From positions 4,697 through 68,696 of the forward strand of contig CBDCOD010000016.1 in the NCBI GenBank assembly GCA_965219665.1: DNA of 64,000 bases. Reading direction: 5' to 3'. The first letter of the stretch is position 1. The number at the start of each line of letters is the position of its first letter. Of the stretch, positions 8,535 through 18,173 are shown piece after piece. The DNA is from CBDCOD01 sp965219665 (lineage in GTDB: Bacteria; Pseudomonadota; Gammaproteobacteria; CAKMZV01). Under the pieces are notes generated by a model. It had not been told where the DNA came from. It ran no database searches and saw only the letters and a program-made list of their open reading frames with translations. A program made the translations under genes and the position numbers.

Positions 8535-11500
8535 ACCACCACCCCCGCCACCACTGCTGCTGCTGGCAGGTTGTGCTACCGCATCGGTAACTGTCACAAC
8601 TAATTCCGCATAAGTGTGCGCACCTAAGGAATCACTGGTATGCAGTGTAAGCGTTGTGCTGCCCATATCACTGCCGCTGCGAATCATCAGGCTGTTTGTT
8701 GCTGTAGTCAATGTCAACAAATCTGCGCCACCAGACACTTGGAAAGAAAGAGAGCCTGTTTCATCTGTGTCCGTAGCGGTTACGCTGATAGAGCGATTAG
8801 CGTTCACCGGCAAAGAGAACGTTGCAGGCGCACTGATAGTAGGCAGGTTATTGCCCGTTTCAACTAACACAATCCGATGATTATTCTGATCAGCAATAAA
8901 CACAGAACTTCCATCAGTTGATACCACAATCCCTGCAGGCGCATCTAATACCAAATCGCCTGTATCAGCAATCAACGTAGATACCGTAGAAGCACGCGCA
9001 TCAATAAGGCGGACCACATCATTATTGCTATCTGCAACAAATACAGTACGACCAGCAATAAAAGCCGCCTGAGGTTGGTTGAATTGCGCCGAAGCAATCG
9101 CACCATCCACATAGCCTGCATTCGCGCCAGCATAGTTAGCAACAGCAGTACCAGCAGCATTGATCACTGCAATACGGTTATTGTCGGTATCTGCTACAAA
9201 TATACGACCATCTGCGGCAATATTAATATCGTTAGGTACAAAGCGACCATCTCCATTAAAATAGGTAGAGACAGTACTGCTATTAGCATTGATAACACGA
9301 ATCCGATTGCTGCCCACATCGCCAATAAATAAACGTCCATCCTCAGTAACGGCAAGGCTAACTGGCTCAATGAATTGCGCAGTCGCTAAACTATTGCCAT
9401 TCTCAGAACCGGAAATACCACTGCCTGCATACACAGAAATGGTGGAGGCATCTGCGCTGATAACCAAAATTCGCCGCGCGCCGCTATCTGCCACAAACAC
9501 ACGCCCGTCCACAGTAGCAGCAATATCTGCCAGTTGATTAAACGTACTGGTAGCACTGCTATCTGGGTACGTTGACACAGTAGCACCATCGGCACTAATC
9601 AAGCGGATAACGTTATTGCCTGAATCCACAATCAGGAGGCTACCATCTGCTCGTAATGCAAGCCCTTTAGGCGTGTCAAATCGCGCAGTAGAGGAGCTTC
9701 CATTGACTAAGGCATTAACCCCAATCTGTCCTGCATACACACTAATGCGCTGTGCTAACACACTATCAACCACATCCAGCACAGTCAGCATAAAGGTTTG
9801 GGTTGACTGGTTGGCATCGCCGCCACCATCATCTTCTGCTATCACTGTAATGACTGCACTCCCAAATCCATTAGCGACACTGGTTATAGTAACCTCCCCT
9901 GTTTGCGCATCAATTGCTAAAGTAGCAAATCCGGTATTAGTAGGATTAATACGATAAGTAATCACTTGATCGCCATTGTCGCCATCATTTGCACTCACCA
10001 CGCTAATACTCGTATTGACTCCAAAATCCTCATTCAGGGTCAGCACAGCAGTTGACAGTGCAAAAACGGGTGGATCATTCACCTCATTAACTGTCAAAGT
10101 AAAGGTCTGTGTTGCCACATTATTGGCAGCAGAAGAGTCATCTACCGTTACTGTAATCGCCGCTGATCCAATAGCATTAAGCACACTCGAAAGACGCACT
10201 TCACCTGACGCGCTATCAATCGTTAATGTGGCAAAACCAACATTCATTGTGCTGATAGTATAAGAGAGGGTTTGTACGCCATTATCACCGTCATCACTAC
10301 TGGCTACGTTGACTGTTGCGCTGCCAAAATCCTCATCCAGCGTCAGCGCCGTTCGTGATAAGGTAAAAGCGGGCACATCGTTCACAGCACGTGCCCTAAC
10401 AACAACCGGTATGATTGAAAGATTATCCTCAGGAGCAGAGTCATCCACCGTCACAAACAAAGTGGCTTGCCCAAATTGGTTATCAACACTACTCAGGGTT
10501 ATAGTGCCTGAGTTGCTATCAATAGAAATCGTTGCAAAACCGATATTATTGGGGCTTATGCTATAAGTCAAAGGTTGATTGGTGCCATCCCCGTCATCGC
10601 TACTCACCACAGTTATAGAAGCACTGCCAAAATCTTCATCCAACGTGAGTACAGCAGTTGACAGCACAACATTAGGCGGATCATTCCCCGAATCATCCAC
10701 AGGCTGAATCTCAAGGGTAAATGGCTGCGAAAATAGATTATTGACCGCGCCACCATCATTCGCAGTTATTTCAAACAGAATCGGGTTAATGCTATTGGCA
10801 TCAGCAACGCTATTGAGAATTACTTGACCTGAATTGGCATCAAAGCTTATAGCAACCACCCCTAAACTAGCCGGTGATATGCTATAGGTTAAAGTTTGCT
10901 CCATGCCATCTACATCACCATCATTTGGGTTCAGCACCGATACAGTTATTGCTTGAGTAAAGTCCTCAGTGAGCCTCAGTGTGGTCGTAGAGAGGGAAAA
11001 GGCAGGCGGGTCATTCACAGGGAGTACTCGTAATCTAAGGACTTGGGTTGTCTCATTGTTGGTAGCAGAAGAATCAGTCACCGTTATGGTAAGGGTTGCC
11101 TCACCAAAAGCATCCGCTATACTGGTCAAGGTAAGTGTCCCTGATTGTGGATTGATAGTCAGTCTGGTAAAGCCAACATTGTTGGTGCTCACGCTATAGG
11201 ATAGGACTTGATTGGTGCCATCCCCATCGTCAGCATTTTCAATAATAGCCACCACATTGGAGCCAAAATCCTCGTTCAAGGTTAATACGTTGGTGCTTAG
11301 GGTTAAGTTGGGGGCATCGTTCACATTACTAACGGTTAGCATAAAAGTTTGGGTTGCCACATTATTGGTGGCAGAGGCATCGTCCACAGTGACCGTAATC
11401 ACCGCTGAGCCAAAGCCCTCGGCTATAGAAGTGATGGTTACTGCGCCAGATTGTGCGTCAATAGCCAGTGTAGCAAAGCCTGTACTGGCAGGGCTAATAC

Positions 11501-14500
11501 TATAAGTCAGTGGCTGGTTGGAGCCATCCCCATCATCGCTGCTGCTCACGGTGATGCTGGTGTTTTCGCTAAACTCTTCCTCTAAGGTGATTGCTGCATC
11601 CGATAGCGTAAAACGTGGTGCATCATTCACGCTATTGATGCGCAATAAAACAGTTTGTCGTGCGATGTTATCGGTGTCAGAAGAGTCGTTTACTTGTACA
11701 GTGAGCCTCACCTCACCAAAAGCATTGTCCACACTGCTCAGGGTAACCGCGCCTGTTTCAGTGCTAATGGCTATAGTAACCAGTGCAGCCAACGCTGCAG
11801 GCTGAAGATCATTAGTAAAAATACTATAAGTCAGTATTTGCTCAATCGCGGCATCCCCATCATCAGGATTCACTACCACAATATCGGTATTAGTGCCGAA
11901 ATCTTCATCTAATGCCAAAGTGCTGGCAGACAGGGTGAACGTGGGAGGCTGGTTCACCTCTTCCACTACGATGGTAAGGGTTACGGTGGCGCTGCCAGCA
12001 AGATCTTGTGCCTGGATAACCAGCGTGTTGATCCCTGTTTGTGTATCGGTTAAACTGTCTGCTAGCGTAACCCTGCCACTGGCTGCATCGATGGCAAATA
12101 AGCCGTCCTCATTACCAGAGAGAATGCTGAAGGTTAAGTCATTAGCTTCTGCATCAAAAAATAGGTTTTGTGCGCTAATAACGCGCGTTCCAGCTCCTTG
12201 AAATCCAGTGCCTAAGGTAACAAAGCCAAAGTTTTCAGAAGCTGAGGAAACGACTTCAATCACGCGAATACGATGGTTATTTGAGTCAGTGAAAAAGAGG
12301 CGTCCATCCGGCGCAAGAGTCATTCTTCGCGGAGATCTTAAATCTATATCAAGAGCGGCTTGTAATGCTTGAGGCTCATTAGCTTGGGCAGTTGCACCAC
12401 TACCTGCATAGGTAGAGACAGAGGCACCATCGGCACTAATGACGCGAATACGATGATTATCCGTATCAGTAACAAAGAGGCGTCCATCGGCTGCCAAGGC
12501 AACGCCACGTGGAGAACGAAAGCGTGCCGTGCTGGTGCTGCCATCTGCAAAGTTCTGAACGCCATCACCTGCATAAGTGGAAACCGTCGCACCATCGGCA
12601 CTAATGACGCGAATACGGTGATTGAACTGATCTGTAACAAAGACGCGGCCATCGGCTGCCAGGGCAACGCCTTGAGGTGTATCAAAGCGGGCGGTGGTGG
12701 TGCTGCCATTGGCGAAGCCAAAGCCACTGCCTGCATAAGTAGAGACGGTAGCACCATCGGCACTAATGACGCGAATACGGTTATTGAAACTATCTGCAAC
12801 AAAGAGGCGACCATCGGAGGCAACTACAAGATCGGTTGGGCTATCAAACCGAGCGGTGGTCGTGCTGCCATCTGCAAAGGCCGCAAAGCCATCACCTGCA
12901 TAAGTGGAAACAGTTGCACCATCGGCACTGATGACGCGAATACGGTGATTCAACTCATCTGCAACAAAGAGGCGGCCATCGGCTGCCAAGGCAATGCCGC
13001 GTGGCGTATCAAAGCGGGCGGTGGTGGTGGCGCTGCCATTGGCGAAGCCAGAACCACTGCCTGCATAAGTAGAGACGGTAGCACCATCGGCACTAATGAC
13101 GCGAATACGATGGTTGTCTGTATCGGCAATGAAAAGCCGTCCATCGGCTGCCCGAGCAATACCGCTTGGACGGTTGAATTGTGCTGTCAGGGCGCTACCA
13201 TCTGCAAAATTGCTAACGCCGCTGCCTGCATAGGTGCGCACAGTGCGCAGGCTTGGAGCTACCACAGGCGGGGTGTTATTCACTTGGGTTACAGTGAGGG
13301 TAAAGCTTTGTTCGGACTCACTATGGCTGTTACTACCATCATCAGCAATAACCCGAACGGTTATATTGCCAAACGCGCCTGCGCCGCTGATACTAGTAAT
13401 GGTGATTGTGCCTGATTGTGGGTCAATCGCAAATGTTGCAAAAGGCGCCAAGTCATTAGGGTCTATACGCAGGCTGTATGTAATCGGCTGCTCTATACCG
13501 TCCGTATCCCCATCATCTGGGTCATTGATGGTAATGGTTATGGGGTCTGCAAACCCTTCTGCGCGCGTGAGAGCACTGGTGGATAAACGAAACTGGGGCG
13601 GGTAGTTGCTCAAAGGTTCAGAAATAACCGTCAGACGGGAAGTAGCTGTGCCTTGCTCATCACTGGCGGCAATCACCAGTGTTTGCGTATTAGCCAGCGC
13701 CTCTGTGGGCTGAGGGTAGGTGATAGCGCCACTGACGCTATCAATGGCAAAGGATACAGCCGCAGAACTGGTTTCGACCAAGCTGTAGCTTAAGGTGCTG
13801 CCATCCGCATCGCTAAATAGGGATTGCACCACGCCAGCGCTAAAGAGGCTTGCTCCGCGTACTTGCTGTGCAGGGCTTAATTGCGCAGGGGGGATATCTG
13901 CCACTGCCAAACTGGGGGCAATAACGCTCACTAAGGCAAAATCGCGATTGGCGACAAATACCCGCCCAGTCGCGTCAATAGCGATGCCTTGAGGGTTTCT
14001 AAAACCGGCGTCTGCAGCAGGAAGACCTACATTTAAGGGGTTAATGCCAACGTCTACTCTTATGTTGCCAGAGCCGACTCCATTAGCGCCTGCATACACA
14101 GAAATACGGCTGCCATCCGCGCTGATGACCCGAATATTATAAGAGCCATCATCGCTGACTAGAATGCGCCCATCGGTGGTAATAGCAATATAGGCAACAT
14201 CAAAAAAATCGATGCTATCAGCGGGCGGGAATTGTGACTCTACTGCTGTTTCGCCAGTGGCACCGCGACCGGCGTAGGTGGAAACCGTATTGCCATCGGC
14301 ACTAATCACCCGAATGCGGCGGTTGGCGCCATCGCCTACAAAAAGGCGCCCATCGGTAGCAAATGCAAGGCTGACAGGGCCATTAAACTCAGCCGCATCC
14401 GCATCGCCATCAACCAATCCTGGATTGCCATTGCCTGCATAGGTAGAAACGGTGGCGCCATCCGCGCTGATGACGCGAATGCGATGATTGTCTGTATCGG

Positions 14501-15149
14501 CAATGAAAAGCCGTCCATCAGAGCGAAGCGCCATCCCAAAAGGTCGGTTAAAGCGCGCAGTGGTAGTGCTGGCACCATCTGCAAAACTGCCAGCACTACC
14601 AATTGATCCTCCGCCCGCATAGACAGAGGCGGTGCTGCCAGTTGGGTCAATAACATATACGCGATGCCCAGAGAAGAAGCCTCCATCTAAAACAAACACG
14701 CGTCCATCGGGGTGAATGGCTACGTCTCGGAGACTGCGAAAACGAATATTGGCGGTGCTGGCGCTATCTACATCCACGCTGCCGCCACCAGCGTAGGTGG
14801 ATACCGTGCTGCCATCCGCGCTCACCACGCGTAAGTGCCCACGGTCCGCGATAAAGAGGCGCCCATCCGGTGCTACTCTAAGCCCAGTGGGTCGCTCAAA
14901 CTGCGCGGTTTTGGTGCTGTTGCCATCGGCGGGGACGTCAGGGCCATTCCCACCCCCTGCGTAGGTGTGTACAGTCAAAATATGGCTTAAAGCAACTGGC
15001 GCAGCTGCACTTGCTGTCATCGACCACAGCGATGCCGACACCAATGCCGATACGATGCAGAACAACAAAACTAAGCGTTTTTGGTTGGAATACAGTGTAT
15101 TGTTAAATGTATTGCTCTGTGTATTGCTATGTATATTGATCGTATGCAT
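8409..15149 (-). CDS. Giant exported NHL-repeat/cadherin-like protein with CTERM sorting tag (2246 aa)
   Basis: A very long surface or secreted protein. A signal segment lies at about residues 25-48 (LVLLFCIVSALVSASLW, then SASAAA-like small residues). NHL propeller blades (ADGRLFVADxxNHRIRVISADGATVSTYAG) occupy about 60-416, 633-970 and 1796-2096. Between them are cadherin-like modules of about 100 residues (LDEDFG, SSDDGDGxNQxLTYSISP, ITVTVDDSSA), two at about 417-632 and roughly eight at 971-1795. An Ig-like module precedes the tag. The tag has a poly-Gly stretch, GCSLQS, a hydrophobic DTTLWWLLLLSLALL helix and RR near the end. This layout fits GlyGly-CTERM/JDVT-CTERM signals, which a membrane protease cleaves during sorting; that protease is not in the window. 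Start ATG has AGGA seven bases upstream. Adhesion or matrix function is inference. Confidence 0.85.
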   Translation of the reverse strand: MHTINIHSNTQSNTFNNTLYSNQKRLVLLFCIVSALVSASLWSMTASAAAPVALSHILTVHTYAGGGNGPDVPADGNSTKTAQFERPTGLRVAPDGRLFIADRGHLRVVSADGSTVSTYAGGGSVDVDSASTANIRFRSLRDVAIHPDGRVFVLDGGFFSGHRVYVIDPTGSTASVYAGGGSIGSAGSFADGASTTTARFNRPFGMALRSDGRLFIADTDNHRIRVISADGATVSTYAGNGNPGLVDGDADAAEFNGPVSLAFATDGRLFVGDGANRRIRVISADGNTVSTYAGRGATGETAVESQFPPADSIDFFDVAYIAITTDGRILVSDDGSYNIRVISADGSRISVYAGANGVGSGNIRVDVGINPLNVGLPAADAGFRNPQGIAIDATGRVFVANRDFALVSVIAPSLAVADIPPAQLSPAQQVRGASLFSAGVVQSLFSDADGSTLSYSLVETSSAAVSFAIDSVSGAITYPQPTEALANTQTLVIAASDEQGTATSRLTVISEPLSNYPPQFRLSTSALTRAEGFADPITITINDPDDGDTDGIEQPITYSLRIDPNDLAPFATFAIDPQSGTITITSISGAGAFGNITVRVIADDGSNSHSESEQSFTLTVTQVNNTPPVVAPSLRTVRTYAGSGVSNFADGSALTAQFNRPSGIARAADGRLFIADTDNHRIRVISADGATVSTYAGSGSGFANGSATTTARFDTPRGIALAADGRLFVADELNHRIRVISADGATVSTYAGDGFAAFADGSTTTARFDSPTDLVVASDGRLFVADSFNNRIRVISADGATVSTYAGSGFGFANGSTTTARFDTPQGVALAADGRVFVTDQFNHRIRVISADGATVSTYAGDGVQNFADGSTSTARFRSPRGVALAADGRLFVTDTDNHRIRVISADGASVSTYAGSGATAQANEPQALQAALDIDLRSPRRMTLAPDGRLFFTDSNNHRIRVIEVVSSASENFGFVTLGTGFQGAGTRVISAQNLFFDAEANDLTFSILSGNEDGLFAIDAASGRVTLADSLTDTQTGINTLVIQAQDLAGSATVTLTIVVEEVNQPPTFTLSASTLALDEDFGTNTDIVVVNPDDGDAAIEQILTYSIFTNDLQPAALAALVTIAISTETGAVTLSSVDNAFGEVRLTVQVNDSSDTDNIARQTVLLRINSVNDAPRFTLSDAAITLEEEFSENTSITVSSSDDGDGSNQPLTYSISPASTGFATLAIDAQSGAVTITSIAEGFGSAVITVTVDDASATNNVATQTFMLTVSNVNDAPNLTLSTNVLTLNEDFGSNVVAIIENADDGDGTNQVLSYSVSTNNVGFTRLTINPQSGTLTLTSIADAFGEATLTITVTDSSATNNETTQVLRLRVLPVNDPPAFSLSTTTLRLTEDFTQAITVSVLNPNDGDVDGMEQTLTYSISPASLGVVAISFDANSGQVILNSVADANSINPILFEITANDGGAVNNLFSQPFTLEIQPVDDSGNDPPNVVLSTAVLTLDEDFGSASITVVSSDDGDGTNQPLTYSISPNNIGFATISIDSNSGTITLSSVDNQFGQATLFVTVDDSAPEDNLSIIPVVVRARAVNDVPAFTLSRTALTLDEDFGSATVNVASSDDGDNGVQTLSYTISTMNVGFATLTIDSASGEVRLSSVLNAIGSAAITVTVDDSSAANNVATQTFTLTVNEVNDPPVFALSTAVLTLNEDFGVNTSISVVSANDGDNGDQVITYRINPTNTGFATLAIDAQTGEVTITSVANGFGSAVITVIAEDDGGGDANQSTQTFMLTVLDVVDSVLAQRISVYAGQIGVNALVNGSSSTARFDTPKGLALRADGSLLIVDSGNNVIRLISADGATVSTYPDSSATSTFNQLADIAATVDGRVFVADSGARRILVISADASTISVYAGSGISGSENGNSLATAQFIEPVSLAVTEDGRLFIGDVGSNRIRVINANSSTVSTYFNGDGRFVPNDINIAADGRIFVADTDNNRIAVINAAGTAVANYAGANAGYVDGAIASAQFNQPQAAFIAGRTVFVADSNNDVVRLIDARASTVSTLIADTGDLVLDAPAGIVVSTDGSSVFIADQNNHRIVLVETGNNLPTISAPATFSLPVNANRSISVTATDTDETGSLSFQVSGGADLLTLTTATNSLMIRSGSDMGSTTLTLHTSDSLGAHTYAELVVTVTDAVAQPASSSSGGGGGGGCSLQSATNHPIDTTLWWLLLLSLALLTVRAYTTRRPQKNL

Positions 15150-15359
15150 AATAGTCCTGTGTGATTATTGATATGAATGAATGGATTCGTTGTTCTATAA
15201 ATATATATGTATTAAGAGGATTGTAACACAACCATACGATACTATTGGCTGCGAACAGTTAGGAAAACGTGTCGCAGCAAACATTGCAGCCATCCATTCA
15301 GGCTGCTTTTGAGCATGAATGGCAATTGTGTCACATAAAACGGCATTTCTGCCTTTCAT

Positions 15360-15518
15360 CTAAGATACCCTGCGGCGATAGCCACACAGTGCAGCTAAAC
15401 TCAATAGAGCAAGCAACCATAGCGTCCAGTCTATTGCGCCTGATTCAGACTGTAAGCTACAGCCACCACTGCTGGCAGCTTGTGCTACCGCAGCGGGAAC
15501 TGTCACAACTAACTCCGG
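15360..15518 (-). pseudogene. Orphan C-terminal sorting tag of a third surface-protein paralogue
   Basis: On the minus strand the frame reads ELVVTVPAAVAQAASSGGCSLQSES, then a hydrophobic DWTLWLLALLSLAALC segment, GYRRRVS and a stop at 15360-15362. This matches the end of the 2246-aa protein (ELVVTVTDAVAQPASS, GGCSLQS) but with its own tail. No start or upstream modules remain; the homology stops abruptly near 15518, where a DUF4373-like reading frame begins. It is a remnant left by deletion or recombination and was not an open frame of its own long enough to be listed as a gene. Confidence 0.8.
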
Positions 15519-15654
15519 TTATTTTGATAGAGCATTTCAATAATTCTCCAATAAATACCATAGCCTTCATTACCAAGTTTGAAAACAGTTCCTCTATCTT
15601 TTCATCAGAGGCTGCGTTGTAGTCGTGTGGAAAATAGAAAGTGTCTTTTTTCAT
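15457..15654 (-). pseudogene. DUF4373-like (Lin1244-type) N-terminal fragment
   Basis: The first 45 residues, MKKDTFYFPHDYNAASDEKI followed by a helix ending IGELLKC, resemble the start of DUF4373 (Lin1244/Lin1753 N-terminal) proteins, which occur in prophages and other mobile elements. After about 15518 the frame runs out of frame through the orphan sorting tag (ITGVSCDSSRCGS...) and stops, so the real protein is truncated. No clear Shine-Dalgarno precedes the ATG. It marks a recombination point at the edge of the surface-protein region. Family assignment is from a short match and is tentative. Confidence 0.45.
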
Positions 15655-15692
15655 TGCATTCGGTTGTTTGAGAAGAGGTGTGCTGACGCACC

Positions 15693-15932
15693 TTAAATTA
15701 GAAACGGTTTATTAACAACAAGAGCTCCACTTTCTTCTTGCATTTTTTTGGTGCTGTACTTAGGAATTAAGAGCACCAACATCTTCTGCACAAGGGCTTT
15801 AGATTTTTGTTTTTCTGTTTGTTTTACCCCCTTACCTTTGTGTGGTTTGGTAGATTGTGTAACCGTAACCCTTACGGTACTTTTTGTTGATTTAATCTGA
15901 AGAACTGTCCCATGAATGTTGTGGATTTGCAT
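15693..15932 (-). CDS. Small basic hypothetical protein (79 aa)
   Basis: An ATG frame with AGGT seven to ten bases upstream encodes a Lys-rich protein (pI clearly basic, with THKGKGVKQTEKQKSK-type stretches). The first 30 residues (MQIHNIHGTVLQIKSTKSTV) suggest a beta-rich fold. I do not recognise the family. It sits beside a DUF4373-like fragment, so a mobile-element origin is possible. There is no signal peptide or membrane segment. Confidence 0.45.
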   Translation of the reverse strand: MQIHNIHGTVLQIKSTKSTVRVTVTQSTKPHKGKGVKQTEKQKSKALVQKMLVLLIPKYSTKKMQEESGALVVNKPFLI

Positions 15933-16176
15933 ATTTTTTACCTAAGTAGAAAGAAGTGCAAAAAGCACTATTGTTGTGATACCTGTTATGATTTTCATAT
16001 ACTACATATATGAAAGAGCGATGGTGCAAAATACACGTTTGTGCAAAAAATCCCACCAAAGGGTCATTTGATTTGAAAAAGACTTGTTATTTCAAATACT
16101 TAAAAATATTTATTTTTTTAAGATTGGTACCTTTAGGGCCTATTTATTGATAGTGTATGATTTGAAATGGCATGTA

Positions 16177-17178
16177 TTACACTTTGTTTTCATAAGCGTC
16201 AAAGGCTTTAACAATACGTTTAACTAAGGCATGACGCACTACATCTTGTGAAGACAGCCATGTAAAGCCAACACCTTTTATATCACCTAATACACGATGC
16301 GCATGCTTTAATCCTGCCTCACAATTCTTAGGCAAGTCTATTTGAGAAATATCACCAACTACCACAGCACGTGAACCAAATCCCATTCGGGTTAAAAACA
16401 TTTTCATTTGGTCAGTAGTTGTGTTTTGCGCTTCATCTAAAATCATAAAACTGTTGTTCAATGTCCTACCACGCATAAAAGCTAAAGGAGCAATTTCTAT
16501 TGTTTGCTGATCTAATAGCTTATCCACTTGTTCAACACTAAGCAGCGTGTGAAGCGCGTCATATAGCGGGCGCAGATAGGGATCTACTTTCTGTGATAAA
16601 TCACCAGGTAAAAAACCCAATTTTTCACCAGCCTCTACAGCTGGTCTTGTCAATACAATACGCCTTACAAGTCCTTTTTTTAGGCAGTACAGTGCTTGTG
16701 CTACCGCCAAAAATGTCTTGCCAGTCCCTGCAGGCCCTATGCCAAAATTCAACTCATAGTGCTGCAAATGTTGTATATAAGTTTTTTGATTAGGCGTACG
16801 CGCCTTAATAGAATGCCTATCTAAAGCAATCACCCCTTCTGCTTTATCTGTTGATGCTTTACTTTCTGAAGGTGATATATCAGATGTTCCATCACCACTT
16901 GCTGTCTCAAATCCCATCAAAATAGTGTGTACTGACTCAGGGCTAAGCTCCCCTTGTGCTGCTTCTGCATATAGCATTTCTAATGCACGGCTCGCTATTT
17001 CAGCATTGCTTTGTTCCCCTAATACATCTAAATCAAAGCCGCGCCCTGTGATGGTTATATTAAAACACCCTTCGAGCATATGTACATGCTCGTTCTGGTA
17101 ACCGTATAGTTTAGCTAACGCTTGATTGTCTTGTGGACGCAAATTCACAGTTTTGGACATGCGGCGCGTGCTACCCAT
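16177..17178 (-). CDS. ybeZ: PhoH-family ATPase (YbeZ type)
   Basis: A cytoplasmic ATPase of the PhoH/YbeZ group, linked in other bacteria to RNA metabolism with the RNase YbeY. An N-terminal KH-like region (ITITGRGFDLDVLG) precedes the P-loop domain: GPAGTGKT (residues 148-155), VLTRPAVEAGEKLGFLPG, MRGRTL, FMILDEAQNTT (Walker B) and VVGDISQIDLP. Length 333 aa is usual. Usually ybeZ lies between miaB and ybeY/corC; here it stands alone between the oxidase operon and small accessory genes. ATG at 17160 (seventh codon) is an alternative start; neither has a strong ribosome binding site. Confidence 0.93.
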   Translation of the reverse strand: MGSTRRMSKTVNLRPQDNQALAKLYGYQNEHVHMLEGCFNITITGRGFDLDVLGEQSNAEIASRALEMLYAEAAQGELSPESVHTILMGFETASGDGTSDISPSESKASTDKAEGVIALDRHSIKARTPNQKTYIQHLQHYELNFGIGPAGTGKTFLAVAQALYCLKKGLVRRIVLTRPAVEAGEKLGFLPGDLSQKVDPYLRPLYDALHTLLSVEQVDKLLDQQTIEIAPLAFMRGRTLNNSFMILDEAQNTTTDQMKMFLTRMGFGSRAVVVGDISQIDLPKNCEAGLKHAHRVLGDIKGVGFTWLSSQDVVRHALVKRIVKAFDAYENKV

Positions 17179-17218
17179 TCAAAAAAGCACTAATAATGTG
17201 CAATTAGAATGACAAAGA

Positions 17219-17243
17219 CCGTAAGAGAGCAAGTCTCTTACGG
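17219..17243 (-). terminator. Rho-independent terminator after coxC
   Basis: A perfect 10-bp stem CCGTAAGAGA/TCTCTTACGG with a 5-nt loop, 30 bp beyond the coxC stop. On the minus strand it is followed by TCTTTGTC, a weak T-tract. It separates the oxidase operon from ybeZ. Confidence 0.75.
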
Positions 17244-17273
17244 CTTTACCAAATTTAGAAAAATGTTGGTTGC

Positions 17274-18149
17274 TTATAACCAATATACAAAGATAAATAG
17301 ACCTAACCAAACTACATCAACAAAGTGCCAATACCACGCAACAGCTTCAAATGCAAAGTGGTTTTCTTTAGAGAAATGCCCTCTCATGCAGCGCACCGTA
17401 ATCACAATAAGCATGATGCTCCCCACGGTTACGTGAAAGCCATGAAAGCCCGTCAACATAAAGAAGGTACTACCGTATATACCAGAATCTAATTTCAAAT
17501 TATAAGCCTCATATGCATGAACATACTCATAGGCTTGGAAACCCAAAAAGGTAAGTCCTAATGCGACTGTTGCAAGCATGCCCCAAACTAATTGAGTGCG
17601 ATCATTGGCTTTCAGAGCATGGTGTGCCCAAGTAATGGTAACACCTGATGTTAGCAGTAGAATAGTGTTCAGCAAAGGGATTTCAAAAGGCGGGATAATG
17701 CCACTGGGTACTGAAAAATTTTCTGTACTTGGCATTTGCAGTAGGGGCCATGTTGCCTTAAATTCAGGCCATAAAAAAGTCTGTGTAAGTGCGCCAGAAC
17801 CCTCTCCGCCCAACCATGGAATAGAGAATACACGAGCATAGTACAACGCACCAAAGAATGCAGAAAAAAACATTACTTCAGAGAAAATAAACCAGCCCAT
17901 AGCCCAACGGAATGTTTTATCAACTTGCGCACTGTACAGTCCTTTCTGGCTCTCACCAACAACTTCAGAAAACCAGCCAAACATCATAATAACAAGGATG
18001 GCAAAACCGATGGCCATCGCAGCAGCTCCAGTAGTACTACCATGTAGGTAATTTGCAAGGCCTGTCAGCATAACAAATAAGCCTATTGATCCAGTAATAG
18101 GCCAATAAGTGCCGTGAGGTATGTAGTAAGCATTAGGTGAATGCGCCAT
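17274..18149 (-). CDS. coxC: Cytochrome c oxidase subunit III
   Basis: Core membrane subunit III of the aa3-type cytochrome c oxidase, which supports proton uptake and stability of subunit I. The 291 residues hold seven hydrophobic segments, starting at YWPITGSIGLFVMLTGL. Family marks include the FFSAFFGALYYAR region, GVTITWAHHAL, and the C-terminal GFHGFHVTVGSIML and AVAWYWHFVDVVWLGLF. A good AGAGGAG lies ten bases before ATG. It is the last gene of coxB-coxA-small protein-ctaG-coxC and is followed by a strong hairpin. Confidence 0.97.
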   Translation of the reverse strand: MAHSPNAYYIPHGTYWPITGSIGLFVMLTGLANYLHGSTTGAAAMAIGFAILVIMMFGWFSEVVGESQKGLYSAQVDKTFRWAMGWFIFSEVMFFSAFFGALYYARVFSIPWLGGEGSGALTQTFLWPEFKATWPLLQMPSTENFSVPSGIIPPFEIPLLNTILLLTSGVTITWAHHALKANDRTQLVWGMLATVALGLTFLGFQAYEYVHAYEAYNLKLDSGIYGSTFFMLTGFHGFHVTVGSIMLIVITVRCMRGHFSKENHFAFEAVAWYWHFVDVVWLGLFIFVYWL

Positions 18150-18173
18150 TTTTATTTAACTCCTCTAATTCAA

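Noticed and set aside
12369..13415. Plus-strand frame of 348 codons inside the giant gene
   Set aside because: Same reason: periodic sequence mirroring the minus-strand repeats, no family, no ribosome binding site.
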